Part shown: piece by piece, positions 13,968 through 22,080 of the stretch
Layout of the letters: every line of letters starts with the position of its first letter
Position numbering within the stretch: the stretch's first letter is position 1
Source of the DNA: Bacillota bacterium
Lineage (GTDB): Bacteria > Bacillota > Dehalobacteriia > UBA4068
Direction: 5' to 3'
DNA: 26,540 nucleotides
Assembly: GCA_030528765.1 (NCBI GenBank)
Contig: JAUMYD010000006.1
Coordinates: forward strand, 1-26,540
Program-made: the position numbers and the translations under genes
Notes under the pieces: model-generated
Database searches by the model: none
Seen by the model: the letters and a program-made list of their open reading frames with translations, nothing else
Told to the model about the DNA's origin: nothing

Positions 13968-14618
13968 TCAATTCCAATTCTGCCCCAGCGCTTTACCAAG
14001 ATTCACAAGCACTGTATTGATCGGATGATTCCCTTCAACAACATGCAGCAGCCCTTTCTTCTGATAAAATTCGATCAAGGGAGCTGTCTGCTCACTATAT
14101 ACGCTGAGGCGATTTTTTACGGTTTCCTCTGTGTCATCATCTCGCTGGAAAAGCTCTCCACCGCAAAGGTCACACACATTTTCCTGCTGCGGAGCGTTGT
14201 AATGCAGGTGGTAGATCGCACCGCATTTCTTGCACATTCTCCGTCCTGTCAAACGCACGATCAGATGTTCCGGCTCCACGCTTATATCCAGTACAGCGTC
14301 CAGCCCGCCTTGGTCTTTCAGCATTTCTTCGAGAGCCATGGCCTGCGGGAGGGTGCGGGGAAAGCCATCTAAAAGAAAACCTCCACGGCAATCCGGTTGA
14401 GCGATACGGTCCATTATAATGCCCTCTGTAATTTCGTCCGGAACAAGCTTTCCCTGGTCGATGTAGCGTTTTGCTTCCATACCCAAAGCAGTTCCGCTAC
14501 TGATGGCGGCCCGGAACATGTCCCCGGTAGAAATGTGTGGGATGAAGAGCTTTTTCACCAGGCCTTCTGCCTGGGTTCCCTTCCCCGCACCAGGAGGGCC
14601 TAACAAGACAATTTTCAT
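13968..14618 (-). CDS. adk: Adenylate kinase (zinc-lid type)
   Basis: Interconverts ATP + AMP and 2 ADP. In 216 residues: P-loop GPPGAGKGT (7-15), AMP-site STGDMFR (30-36) and DGFPRT (84-89), and the lid domain with four zinc cysteines: Cys129, Cys132, Cys149 and Cys152. The zinc lid is typical of Gram-positive long-form Adk. Lies 84 bases after secY, with GAGAGGA before ATG 14618. Downstream comes the KOW gene, not map. Confidence 0.98.
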   Translation of the reverse strand: MKIVLLGPPGAGKGTQAEGLVKKLFIPHISTGDMFRAAISSGTALGMEAKRYIDQGKLVPDEITEGIIMDRIAQPDCRGGFLLDGFPRTLPQAMALEEMLKDQGGLDAVLDISVEPEHLIVRLTGRRMCKKCGAIYHLHYNAPQQENVCDLCGGELFQRDDDTEETVKNRLSVYSEQTAPLIEFYQKKGLLHVVEGNHPINTVLVNLGKALGQNWN

Positions 14619-14653
14619 AGCGTATTCCTCTCAAATACCGGGCAATGCAGAGC

Positions 14654-14684
14654 AGACAGAGGCCACTTGCATGGCCCGCTGTCT
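14654..14684 (-). other. Hairpin in the secY-adk spacer
   Basis: On the minus strand AGACAG pairs with CTGTCT and, inside it, GGCCA with TGGCC; a small internal loop (2 and 1 bases) separates them and the loop is six bases. No U-run follows, so not an intrinsic terminator. It may mark mRNA processing or stability between secY and adk. Confidence 0.5.
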
Positions 14685-14702
14685 ACTCATTTGCTCGCAA
14701 TT

Positions 14703-15956
14703 TTACTTCATAAAACCTTCATAATGCCGCAGCAGCAGGTGGGATTCGATCTGCTTCATCGTATCGAGAGCCACGCCGACGGCGATCAGAAGGGAAGTAC
14801 CACCAAAATAGAGGTTCATTCCGCTGACTGCCATGAAAACGGTAGGCATCAAAGCGATGAGGGTCAGGAAAGTTGCACCAGAGAAGGTCAAACGAGACAG
14901 AACCTTATCCAGATACTCGGCAGTAGGTTTGCCCGGGCGCAGGCCAGGGATGAAACCGCCGTTCTTCCGCATATTGTCTGCCACATCGGCAGTATTGAAG
15001 GTTGCTGCGGTGTAGAAATAGGTGAATACGAAGATCAGTGCAGCATTCAAGATGATATAAACCGGATGCTGATAACCAAGAATTTTATTGATCCACAGCG
15101 CAAAACCGCTTGCAGGGAAGAAAGAAGCGATGATGGTGGGGAAAGAGAGCAGTGCCATCGCGAAGATGATCGGGATAACACCGGCCTGGTTGATCTTCAT
15201 GGGGATGTGAGTGCTCTGGCCACCATAAACTTTACGGCCAACAACACGCTTAGAGTACTGAACGGTGATCCGGCGCTGACCTTCCTGGACAGCGATAACA
15301 CCGGCGACCATCAGCAGCATGACGATAAGGAAAATCACAACAACGATAACATTGGTTTCACCGCTGACCAAATACTGATAAACCGTATTCACGCCTGCAG
15401 GCAGGCGGGAGACGATACCGGCGAAAATGATCAGGGAGATGCCGTTACCAATGCCATTTTCAGTAATCTGCTCACCCAGCCACATAAGGAAAGCTGTACC
15501 AGCAGTAAGGATCACGGTAGAAACGATAATGTTCCATACGTTGGGGTTGATCATTGCCGTCCGCAGATAGATGGACATAATCAGAGCCTGAATGAAACCA
15601 AGGCCAACAGCACCGAAACGAATCCACTGATTCATTTTCTTCCGGCCTTCCTGGCCTTCACGAGCCAGGTTTTCAAAATAGGGGATTACCATAGTCAGCA
15701 GCTGCACAACGATGGAGGCGTTGATGTAAGGGGTGATACCCATAGCAAACACCGTCAGATTCTTAAATGCGCCGCCGGAAATAATGTCCACCCAGCCAAA
15801 CAGGTCAGATTGGAACATCGTTGCCAAAAGCTCGCGATTGAGTCCCGGAACAGGAATGTGAGAACCCAAACGGAACAGAGCGATCATCGCCAAGGTGAAA
15901 AGGAGCTTTTTTCGGAGTTCGGGGATCTTCCATGCACTGGCCAATGCTGAGAACAT
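14703..15956 (-). CDS. secY: Protein translocase subunit SecY
   Basis: The pore of the Sec translocon in the cytoplasmic membrane. The 417-residue protein has the ten-helix pattern of SecY. Landmarks are LGSHIPVPGLNRE in the first loop, GGAFKNLTVFAMGITPYINASIVVQLL around the plug and second helix, the cytoplasmic loop with QEGQRRITVQYSKRVVGRK, and NPKDVADN-type sequence (here FNTADVADNMRKNGGFIPG). The ATG directly follows the rplO stop (TAAATG), so the two are coupled. Last main gene of the spc string before adk. Confidence 0.98.
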   Translation of the reverse strand: MFSALASAWKIPELRKKLLFTLAMIALFRLGSHIPVPGLNRELLATMFQSDLFGWVDIISGGAFKNLTVFAMGITPYINASIVVQLLTMVIPYFENLAREGQEGRKKMNQWIRFGAVGLGFIQALIMSIYLRTAMINPNVWNIIVSTVILTAGTAFLMWLGEQITENGIGNGISLIIFAGIVSRLPAGVNTVYQYLVSGETNVIVVVIFLIVMLLMVAGVIAVQEGQRRITVQYSKRVVGRKVYGGQSTHIPMKINQAGVIPIIFAMALLSFPTIIASFFPASGFALWINKILGYQHPVYIILNAALIFVFTYFYTAATFNTADVADNMRKNGGFIPGLRPGKPTAEYLDKVLSRLTFSGATFLTLIALMPTVFMAVSGMNLYFGGTSLLIAVGVALDTMKQIESHLLLRHYEGFMK

Positions 15957-16394
15957 TTATTTCACCTCTACTTTTCCGCCGCAAGACTCGATTTTCGCTA
16001 CCGCAGATTTGGTAGCGGGAACACACAGAGTAATTTTTTTGGTCAGTTCGCCGTTGTTCAGAACTTTGACGCCATCCTTCAGGTGGCGGATCACGCCTGC
16101 TTCCCAAAGAAGCTCAGCGGTGACCACGGTGCCATCATCAAAAACGTTCAAAGCGGAAACGGGGACTTCAACGATCTCTTTTGCCCAGATGTTGGTGAAG
16201 CCACGTTTCGGCAAACGACGGGACAGGGGCATCTGGCCGCCTTCAAAGCCAGGACGGACGCCGCCGCCGCTACGGGATTTCTGACCTTTATGGCCGCGAC
16301 CGGAGGTCTTGCCCTTACCGGAGCCGGTGCCACGACCCACGCGAATGGATCTGTGGGTAGAACCGGGAGCCGGAGAAAGTTCATTTAACTTCAT
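15957..16394 (-). CDS. rplO: 50S ribosomal protein L15
   Basis: A 50S assembly protein. It is 145 residues long. The glycine/arginine-rich N-terminus is canonical: MKLNELSPAPGSTHRS, VGRGTGSGKGKTSGRGHKGQ and GGVRPGFEGGQMPL. The C-terminus has the globular KITLCVPATKSAVAKIESCGG segment. Its stop abuts the secY start; the secY ribosome site (GAGGTG) is inside its last codons. Confidence 0.98.
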   Translation of the reverse strand: MKLNELSPAPGSTHRSIRVGRGTGSGKGKTSGRGHKGQKSRSGGGVRPGFEGGQMPLSRRLPKRGFTNIWAKEIVEVPVSALNVFDDGTVVTAELLWEAGVIRHLKDGVKVLNNGELTKKITLCVPATKSAVAKIESCGGKVEVK

Positions 16395-16409
16395 GTTACA
16401 CCTCCAAGA

Positions 16410-16607
16410 CTATTTGCCCGCGCTTTCAGAAAGTTTCTCCACCGTGACCAGATGGGCAATGGCATGAACCTTACCCAAGATATCGGGAGTGTCTTCCTGA
16501 ACGACGGAGGACTGCATTTTCTTCAGACCCAGGGAGTCGGCAATGGCTCTCTGCTTCTTATTATAGCCGATGGGGCTTTTGGTCAAGGTGATTTTAATCT
16601 TTGCCAT
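16410..16607 (-). CDS. rpmD: 50S ribosomal protein L30
   Basis: A 65-residue protein, slightly longer than the usual ~60 because of extra C-terminal residues (SESAGK). The start MAKIKITLTKSPIGYNKKQ, the middle LGLKKMQSSVVQEDTPDILG and the end VAHL-type segment (IAHLVTVEK) are characteristic. Lies between rpsE and rplO in canonical order, with GGAGG before ATG 16607. Confidence 0.97.
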   Translation of the reverse strand: MAKIKITLTKSPIGYNKKQRAIADSLGLKKMQSSVVQEDTPDILGKVHAIAHLVTVEKLSESAGK

Positions 16608-16621
16608 TGAATTGCCCCTCC

Positions 16622-17152
16622 TTAACCCAAGATTTCCTGGGGCGTTTTCCCGCGCAGGCGAGCGACTTCTTCAACGGTCTTCAGGGATTTCAGACCTTCC
16701 AAAGTGGCATTCACCATGTTCACCGCAGTATTGGAACCCAAGGATTTGGTCAGAATGTTGCGCATGCCTGCCAGCTCGCAGACCGCACGCACCGGGCCGC
16801 CGGCGATAACGCCGGTACCATCTGCAGCGGGCTTGAGCAGAACTCTGCCGGCACCAAAGCGACCGATGATTTCATGGGGAACAGTCCCATGCAGCAGGGG
16901 CACAGTGATGAGATTCTTCTTGGCAGCTTCCACAGCTTTGCGGATCGCTTCCGGAACCTCAGCAGCCTTACCCATGCCGGAGCCTACACGGCCCTTGCCG
17001 TCACCGACAACAACCAGAGCAGAAAAGCTCATACGGCGGCCGCCCTTAACGGTTTTGGCAACACGGTTAATGAAAACAACTCTTTCCTGAAATTCAGGAG
17101 CTTCTTTTTCGTGATTGCGATCACGTCTGTCTCTACCTTCAGGTCTTGCCAT
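16622..17152 (-). CDS. rpsE: 30S ribosomal protein S5
   Basis: S5 lies at the mRNA entry side of the 30S and affects decoding accuracy. In 176 residues: the dsRNA-binding-like domain with ERVVFINRVAKTVKGGRRMSFSALVVVGDGKGRVG, the spectinomycin-associated loop in this region, and the C-terminal domain with LLKPAADGTGVIAGGPVRAV. Canonical position between rplR and rpmD. Length and motifs are normal. Confidence 0.98.
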   Translation of the reverse strand: MARPEGRDRRDRNHEKEAPEFQERVVFINRVAKTVKGGRRMSFSALVVVGDGKGRVGSGMGKAAEVPEAIRKAVEAAKKNLITVPLLHGTVPHEIIGRFGAGRVLLKPAADGTGVIAGGPVRAVCELAGMRNILTKSLGSNTAVNMVNATLEGLKSLKTVEEVARLRGKTPQEILG

Positions 17153-17169
17153 TGTTTAACCTCCTTCGC

Positions 17170-17532
17170 CTAAAAGTCCAGGCCGCCCTCTCTGGCGCCT
17201 TCAGCCAGAGCTGCTACTCTGCCGTGATACATCAGGCCGCCGCGGTCGAAAATGCAGGCGCTGATCTTAGCAGCCTTGGCCTTTTCAGCCAGAAGCAGAC
17301 CGACTTTCTTCGCCGCTTCCACGTTGCCGCCGTAAATGCCCTTCAGTGCTGCATCCATGGTGGAGGCACTGGCCAGGGTCACACGGTTAACATCATCGAT
17401 GAGCTGCGCATAAATATGCTTATTGCTGCGATATACCGCCAGACGGGGGCACTCAGGCGTTCCGTTGATGTTTTTGCGGATACGATAATGCTTCCGGGCG
17501 CGGATCGCTTTGCGGTCAATCCTCTTATACAT
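17170..17532 (-). CDS. rplR: 50S ribosomal protein L18
   Basis: Binds 5S rRNA in the 50S central protuberance with L5 and L25. In 120 residues: the basic arm RKAIRARKHYRIRKNINGT, PRLAVYRSNKHIYAQLIDD, and the end FDRGGLMYHGRVAALAEGAREGGL. The 69-base spacer from rplF is longer than most here and contains a small hairpin (CCAGG/CCTGG at 17557-17574). No convincing promoter in it. Confidence 0.98.
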   Translation of the reverse strand: MYKRIDRKAIRARKHYRIRKNINGTPECPRLAVYRSNKHIYAQLIDDVNRVTLASASTMDAALKGIYGGNVEAAKKVGLLLAEKAKAAKISACIFDRGGLMYHGRVAALAEGAREGGLDF

Positions 17533-17601
17533 CTTATCCTTCCTTTCTGCCCTGAACCAGGATTATATCCCTGGCCTTTCCGGGCATGTGCGATTCGGAA
17601 C

Positions 17602-18144
17602 TTATTTCTTCGCGCCAGCCTTACCGGCTTTACGACGGATAACTTCGTCAGCGTATTTGATACCTTTGCCCTTATAGGGTTCCGGCGGACGAACTTCGCG
17701 TACATCAGCTGCGAAAGCGCCGATCTTTTCTTTATCGATGCCGGAGATGATGATGGTATTGGGCTGGGGCACTTCCACCTTCAGATCCGGACCGGGATCC
17801 ATCTCTACGGGATGGGATTTACCAACGGTCAATGCCAGCTTGGTACCGTTCATTGCAGCACGATAACCAACGCCCACCAGATTCAGCTTTTTCTCAAAGC
17901 CGGTGGAAACGCCGACAACCATGTTGTTCAGCAGAGCGCGGGTCAGGCCATGCAGAGCACGTTCCTTCGGTTCATCGCTGTTGCGGGTAACGTGGAGTAC
18001 GCCCTCTTCCAGCGTGATATTGATCAGCGGGGAAAATTCTCTTTTCAAAGTTCCCTTCGGGCCTTTGACTTCAACGGTGGAGCCGTTGATGTCAGCGGTA
18101 ACGCCGGAGGGCAAAGTGATGGGCATTTTGCCGATTCGGGACAT
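17602..18144 (-). CDS. rplF: 50S ribosomal protein L6
   Basis: L6 lies near the sarcin-ricin loop and the factor-binding site. In 180 residues: MSRIGKMPITLPSGV at the start, VKGPKGTLKREFSP, VGYRAAMNGTKLALTVGKSHPV and the C-terminal PEPYKGKGIKYADEVIRRKAGK. Two L6 repeats as expected. Canonical position between rpsH and rplR. Confidence 0.98.
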   Translation of the reverse strand: MSRIGKMPITLPSGVTADINGSTVEVKGPKGTLKREFSPLINITLEEGVLHVTRNSDEPKERALHGLTRALLNNMVVGVSTGFEKKLNLVGVGYRAAMNGTKLALTVGKSHPVEMDPGPDLKVEVPQPNTIIISGIDKEKIGAFAADVREVRPPEPYKGKGIKYADEVIRRKAGKAGAKK

Positions 18145-18171
18145 TCTTACACCTCCTATGACATCCAGCGA

Positions 18172-18567
18172 TTACCAGACGTAGCAGAGAACTTCTCCGC
18201 CCAGTCCTTGTTTACGCGCATTTTTATCGGTCATCAGACCGGAAGATGTGGAGACGATGGCGATGCCCAGGCCGCCGAGAACCTTCGGCAGCTCATCTTT
18301 TCTGGCATAAACACGCAGGCCAGGACGGGAGATGCGTTTCAGACCGCTGATAACCCGTTCTTTTCCGGCATATTTCAGATACAGGCGCAGAACGCCCTGC
18401 TTGCCGTCTTCAATATATTCCACATCCTTGATGAAGCCTTCATCCTTCAGAATGTTCGCCAGACCCAGCTTGGTTTTGGAAGCGGGAATCTCTACCTTTT
18501 CCATGTAGACGGTATTGGCATTACGAATTCTGGTCAGGAAATCGGCGATAGGATCGGTAACAACCAT
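18172..18567 (-). CDS. rpsH: 30S ribosomal protein S8
   Basis: Binds helix 21 of 16S rRNA; in E. coli it also represses the spc operon by binding mRNA near rplE. In 131 residues: VVTDPIADFLTRIRNAN at the start, KRISRPGLRVYA, and the rRNA-binding end IVSTSSGLMTDKNARKQGLGG then EVLCYVW. Canonical place after rpsZ. Confidence 0.98.
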   Translation of the reverse strand: MVVTDPIADFLTRIRNANTVYMEKVEIPASKTKLGLANILKDEGFIKDVEYIEDGKQGVLRLYLKYAGKERVISGLKRISRPGLRVYARKDELPKVLGGLGIAIVSTSSGLMTDKNARKQGLGGEVLCYVW

Positions 18568-18596
18568 ATTAATAAACCTCCTTATTCCGTTCCGGT

Positions 18597-18782
18597 CTAC
18601 CAGCTGGACTTGGTAACGCCGGGGATTTCTCCTTTATAGGCCAGATTGCGGAAACAAATACGGCAGATACCGAATTTACGCATATAGCCATGGGGACGGC
18701 CGCAGATGCTGCAACGATTGTAGCCTCTGACTGCGAACTTGGGCGTCCTCTTTTGTTTTACCAGCATAGAAGTCTTAGCCAC
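18597..18782 (-). CDS. rpsZ: 30S ribosomal protein S14 type Z (zinc-binding)
   Basis: The short, zinc-binding S14 of Gram-positive bacteria. In 61 residues it keeps CSIC (24-27) and CRIC (40-43), the four zinc ligands, plus RKFGICRICFRNLAYKGEIPGVTKSSW at the end (given here in overlapping parts). The zinc-free longer paralog is not in this window. Lies 16 bases after rplE. Confidence 0.97.
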   Translation of the reverse strand: MAKTSMLVKQKRTPKFAVRGYNRCSICGRPHGYMRKFGICRICFRNLAYKGEIPGVTKSSW

Positions 18783-18798
18783 AAGATTTCCTCCTCTT

Positions 18799-19341
18799 TT
18801 ACTTATCGGCGAAGGGCATGCCCATCAGCCGCAACAATTCTTTGCATTCTGCGTCATTGGTAGCGGAGGTAACAAAAGCCACTTCCATACCGCGGACGCG
18901 ATCGACCTTATCATACTCGATCTCAGGGAAGATGAGCTGTTCCTTCAGGCCCAGGGTGTAGTTGCCGCGTCCGTCGAAAGCATGAGGGGACACACCTTTG
19001 AAGTCTCTAACCCGAGGGATCGCTGCGCTGATCAGCTTATCAGCAAATTCATACATGCGGTCACCACGCAGGGTGACTTTGCAGCCGATATTCATGCCCT
19101 GGCGGACCTTGAATGCAGCAATGGATTTCTTGGCTTTGGTGACGATGGGTTTCTGGCCGGAGATGGTGGCCAGGTCGGAAAGAGCTGCGTCCAGGGCCTT
19201 GGGGTTCTGGATAGCTTCGCCCATACCGATGTTGATCACGATTTTATGGAGACGGGGAATCTGCATGGGATTCTCATAAGAGAATTTCTCCTGCATCTTA
19301 CCACGGATCTCAGACTCATAACGTTCACGAAGTCTTGCCAC
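18799..19341 (-). CDS. rplE: 50S ribosomal protein L5
   Basis: Contacts 5S rRNA and P-site tRNA from the central protuberance. In 180 residues: PRLHKIVINIGMGEAIQN, TGQ-type segment here reading ISGQKPIVTKAKKSIAAFK, RGDRMYEFADKLI, and the end FVTSATNDAECKELLRLMGMPF. Canonical place between rplX and rpsZ. Confidence 0.98.
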   Translation of the reverse strand: MARLRERYESEIRGKMQEKFSYENPMQIPRLHKIVINIGMGEAIQNPKALDAALSDLATISGQKPIVTKAKKSIAAFKVRQGMNIGCKVTLRGDRMYEFADKLISAAIPRVRDFKGVSPHAFDGRGNYTLGLKEQLIFPEIEYDKVDRVRGMEVAFVTSATNDAECKELLRLMGMPFADK

Positions 19342-19365
19342 TTAAATTTTCCTCCTTTCCCTCGG

Positions 19366-19701
19366 TTATTTATCAAATTTGTTGCCGCAGTTTGCGCATA
19401 CGCGGGCTTTGCTACCATCTGCAGCGATCTCTTTTTTCACGCGGACGCCTTTGCCGCATTTGCTGCAGTAAAGCATCACGTTGGAGCTGTCAATGGCAGC
19501 TTCCTTTTTAACTATACCGCCCTGAGGAGCGCCGGGGGTGGGTTTGGTATGACGGCTGACTACATTGATTTTGTCAACATAGACACGGCCGGCTTTGGTA
19601 TCGACGTTGATGATCTTACCTTTTTTGCCGGCATCCTTACCGGTGATCACGACCACGTTGTCGCCCTTCTTGACGTGGAGTTTTTTCTTTTCGATTGCCA
19701 T
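19366..19701 (-). CDS. rplX: 50S ribosomal protein L24 with C-terminal zinc ribbon
   Basis: An early assembly initiator bound to domain I of 23S rRNA. In 111 residues: the KOW domain KKGDNVVVITGKDAGKKGKI near the start, VSRHTKPT and GGIVKKEAAID, then a C-terminal zinc ribbon with two CxxC pairs, CSKC and CANC. The ribbon is common in Clostridia-type L24. Canonical place between rplN and rplE. Confidence 0.97.
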   Translation of the reverse strand: MAIEKKKLHVKKGDNVVVITGKDAGKKGKIINVDTKAGRVYVDKINVVSRHTKPTPGAPQGGIVKKEAAIDSSNVMLYCSKCGKGVRVKKEIAADGSKARVCANCGNKFDK

Positions 19702-19712
19702 GATTTACCCTC

Positions 19713-20081
19713 CTACAGAACTTCCGGAGCCAGCGAGACGATCTTCATGAAGTCTCTGTCTCTCAGTTCGCGGGCCACAGGGCCAAAGATACGGGTACCT
19801 TTGGGCTGATTGGCATCATTGATGATAACGGCAGAGTTCTCGTCGAAGCGGATGTAGGAACCATCAGCACGGCGGATCTCTTTAGCGGTGCGGACGACAA
19901 CGGCACGAACCACGTCGCCTTTTTTGACCATACCGCCGGGGCTTGCTTCTTTAACGGCGCAGACGATAATATCGCCGACTGTTGCATATTTGCGGCGGGA
20001 GCCACCCAGGACCTTGATGCACAGCAGCTCTTTGGCGCCGGTGTTGTCCCCAACCTTAAGTCTGGTTTCGGCTTGAATCAT
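19713..20081 (-). CDS. rplN: 50S ribosomal protein L14
   Basis: Forms intersubunit bridges and interacts with the silencing factor RsfS. In 122 residues: MIQAETRLKVGDNTGAKELL, GGSRRKYATVGDIIV, VKKGDVVRAVVVRT and the end RDRDFMKIVSLAPEVL. Canonical, first gene of the spc string, 47 bases after rpsQ. Confidence 0.98.
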   Translation of the reverse strand: MIQAETRLKVGDNTGAKELLCIKVLGGSRRKYATVGDIIVCAVKEASPGGMVKKGDVVRAVVVRTAKEIRRADGSYIRFDENSAVIINDANQPKGTRIFGPVARELRDRDFMKIVSLAPEVL

Positions 20082-20128
20082 TTAAGCCGCCCCCTTCCTG
20101 AATTTTAATTTCGTTTTGTATGGGTTGA

Positions 20129-20392
20129 TTAGACGATGGGAGCCTTTTCCAGGATCTCCACCACGCGCCATCTTTTTTCTTTCGACATGGGGCGGACTTC
20201 CATAATCAGGACTTTATCGCCGATGCGGGCCTCATTGTTTTCATCATGGGCCTTATACTTTTTATTGGAAGTGGTGATCTTGCCATAAAGGGGATGGCGA
20301 GTGCGGCTTTCGACCTTCACCACAACGGTTTTATCCATTTTATCGCTGGCAACGATGCCGATGCGGGTTTTTCTGGATTTTCTTTCCATCAA
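20129..20392 (-). CDS. rpsQ: 30S ribosomal protein S17
   Basis: An OB-fold protein that binds the 5' domain of 16S rRNA. In 86-87 residues: RKTRIGIVASDKMDKTVVV, HPLYGKITTSNKKYKAHDE and RPMSKEKRWRVVEI. Two adjacent starts compete: TTG 20392 is 8 bases from GGAGG, ATG 20389 is 11 bases away. I keep TTG on spacing; the difference is one residue. Confidence 0.96.
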   Translation of the reverse strand: MMERKSRKTRIGIVASDKMDKTVVVKVESRTRHPLYGKITTSNKKYKAHDENNEARIGDKVLIMEVRPMSKEKRWRVVEILEKAPIV

Positions 20393-20419
20393 GTTGGTAA
20401 CCTCCTTAGTGCGCGTCCC

Positions 20420-20620
20420 TTACTGCGCTTTCTCCATATCCTTCTGGCGAATGACCGTTTTAACTCTGGCCATATCCTTTTTAACCGCATTGATGCTCAT
20501 GGGATTATCCAGTTGGCCGGTGGCTAAACGAAAACGCAGATTAAAGAGTTCCGCCTGCAGGTCTTTTTCCTTCTTTACCAGTTCCTCATAAGTGAGGTCA
20601 CGGAGTTCTTTAGCCTTCAT
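20420..20620 (-). CDS. rpmC: 50S ribosomal protein L29
   Basis: A helical protein by the exit tunnel that helps dock trigger factor and SRP. In 66 residues: MKAKELRDLTYEELVKKEKD, ELFNLRFRLATGQLDNPM and the helical end. ATG 20620 overlaps the rplP 3' end by 11 bases, with a GGTAGGTG site six bases upstream. A GTG at 20629 is possible, but would lie on that site. Confidence 0.95.
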   Translation of the reverse strand: MKAKELRDLTYEELVKKEKDLQAELFNLRFRLATGQLDNPMSINAVKKDMARVKTVIRQKDMEKAQ

Positions 20621-21044
20621 TAGTTTCACCTACCGTTTCTTCTCGTTTGATAAACTTAGTCTTGATGGGCAGCTTGTGCATGGCCAGACGCATAGCTTCT
20701 TTCGCAAGCTCTTCGCTGACGCCGCCGATCTCGAACATAACTTTACCGGGTTTCACAACAGCTACCCAATACTCAGGGGAGCCTTTACCGGAACCCATGC
20801 GGGTTTCTGCCGGTTTCTCGGTTACGGGTTTATGGGGAAAGATCTTGATCCAGACATTACCGCCACGCTTGATGTAACGGGTCATGGCGATACGGGCTGC
20901 TTCGATCTGGCGGCTGGTGATCCAGCCGCATTCCAGGGCCTGGAGACCATATTCGCCATAGCTGATGAAATTACCCTTATGGGCAGCGCCCTTCATGGTG
21001 CCGCGGTGTTGGCGGCGATATTTAACTCTCTTAGGCAGCAACAT
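20610..21044 (-). CDS. rplP: 50S ribosomal protein L16
   Basis: Helps position A- and P-site tRNA and is among the last 50S proteins to join. In 144 residues: MLLPKRVKYRRQHRG at the start, GNFISYGEYGLQALE, WIKIFPHKPVTEKPAETRMG and the MGSGKGSPEYWVAVVKPG loop. Canonical place between rpsC and rpmC, only 3 bases after rpsC, and overlapping rpmC. Confidence 0.98.
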   Translation of the reverse strand: MLLPKRVKYRRQHRGTMKGAAHKGNFISYGEYGLQALECGWITSRQIEAARIAMTRYIKRGGNVWIKIFPHKPVTEKPAETRMGSGKGSPEYWVAVVKPGKVMFEIGGVSEELAKEAMRLAMHKLPIKTKFIKREETVGETNEG

Positions 21045-21047
21045 GGT

Positions 21048-21722
21048 TTATTCGCCCTCCTCCACTGCAATTTCTTTCACTTTCTGAGCCCGACGGGGCA
21101 GGACTTCACCTTTATAGATCCAGACTTTGATGCCGATCTTGCCGTAAGCGGTGTTTGCTTCAGCAAAACCATAATCGATGTCTGCGCGCAGGGTGTGCAG
21201 CGGAACTTTGCCCTCTGCGTACCATTCGGTACGGGCAATTTCCGCACCGGCCAGGCGGCCGGCGCACATGATCTTGATGCCTTCGGCGCCCATGCGCATG
21301 GTGCGGCCGACGGTCTGCTTCATAGCGCGACGGAAAGCAATGCGGCGTTCCAGAGAAGAAGCAACGCTTTCAGCAACCAGCTGTGCGTCAACTTCGGGAC
21401 GTTTGACCTCGGTGATGTTCACGGAGACCTTTTTGCCGCTCATTTTTTCCAGCTCCTGACGGAGGATATCAACTTCCTGACCACCGCGGCCGATAACGAT
21501 ACCGGGCTTTGCGGTGAAGACGTTGATCCGTACGCGGCCGCCGGCACGTTCGATGTCTACTTTGGAGACGCCGGAGGCATAGAGTTTGTTTTTGACGTAT
21601 TTACGCAGCTGATAGTCTTCATACAGCAGGTGTTTGAAGTCTTTGTTATTGGCGTACCAGCGAGCATCCCAATCCTTGATGACGCCGACGCGGAATCCCT
21701 TAGGATTAACTTTCTGACCCAT
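21048..21722 (-). CDS. rpsC: 30S ribosomal protein S3
   Basis: Lines the mRNA entry channel with S4 and S5. In 224 residues: MGQKVNPKGFRVGVIKDWD, a type II KH domain with the GKPGIVIGRGG-type loop (here PGIVIGRGGQEVD), and RTMRMGAEGIKIMCAGRLAG. ATG 21722 has GGAGG 6 bases upstream; the frame is open further, but that is rplV coding. One base separates it from the rplV stop. Confidence 0.98.
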   Translation of the reverse strand: MGQKVNPKGFRVGVIKDWDARWYANNKDFKHLLYEDYQLRKYVKNKLYASGVSKVDIERAGGRVRINVFTAKPGIVIGRGGQEVDILRQELEKMSGKKVSVNITEVKRPEVDAQLVAESVASSLERRIAFRRAMKQTVGRTMRMGAEGIKIMCAGRLAGAEIARTEWYAEGKVPLHTLRADIDYGFAEANTAYGKIGIKVWIYKGEVLPRRAQKVKEIAVEEGE

Positions 21723-21723
21723 A

Positions 21724-22065
21724 TTATGCCTCCTCTCTGGTGCCGACCGCAATGGTGATGTGGCTCATGCGGTGAACCATTCTGTCTGCACGGCCCTGTG
21801 CACGGGGTTTATAACGACGGAGGCTGGGGCCTTCATCGACGAATGCTTTCGTAACGATCAGATCTTCTTTCGCCAGAGACAGGTTGTTCTCAGCGTTTGC
21901 AATGGCGGAGTTAAGAACTTTAGCCGCCAGCTCAGCACCCTTGTTGGGCGTGAATTTCAAAATCGCTTCCGCTTCCCGGGCGCTCTTGCCTCTGATCAGA
22001 TCGATGACCAGGCGGGCCTTGCGGGGAGAAATGCGGAGATATTTAGCGGTAGCTTTGACTTCCAA
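21724..22065 (-). CDS. rplV: 50S ribosomal protein L22
   Basis: Its long beta hairpin lines the exit tunnel, a site of macrolide resistance changes. In 113 residues: YLRISPRKARLVIDLIRGK at the start, ILKFTPNKGAELAAKVLNSA, and the hairpin with RRYKPRAQGRADRMVHRMSH. No visible insertion in the loop. Canonical position between rpsS and rpsC. Confidence 0.98.
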   Translation of the reverse strand: MEVKATAKYLRISPRKARLVIDLIRGKSAREAEAILKFTPNKGAELAAKVLNSAIANAENNLSLAKEDLIVTKAFVDEGPSLRRYKPRAQGRADRMVHRMSHITIAVGTREEA

Positions 22066-22080
22066 CTTTCTTCCTCCTTT

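Noticed and set aside
14667..15950. A 427-codon open frame on the plus strand
   Set aside because: It lies exactly opposite secY, has no recognisable family and arises from the codon bias of the real gene.
17562..17590. TATAAT in the rplF-rplR spacer as a promoter
   Set aside because: A perfect -10 hexamer, but the -35 position reads CACATG, there is no TGn extension, and it lies in a small hairpin loop.
17146..18639. A 497-codon open frame on the plus strand
   Set aside because: Antisense to rplR, rplF and rpsH, all of which are unmistakable on the minus strand.
20592..21758. A 388-codon plus-strand open frame
   Set aside because: Antisense to rplP and rpsC; no motif and no ribosome site.
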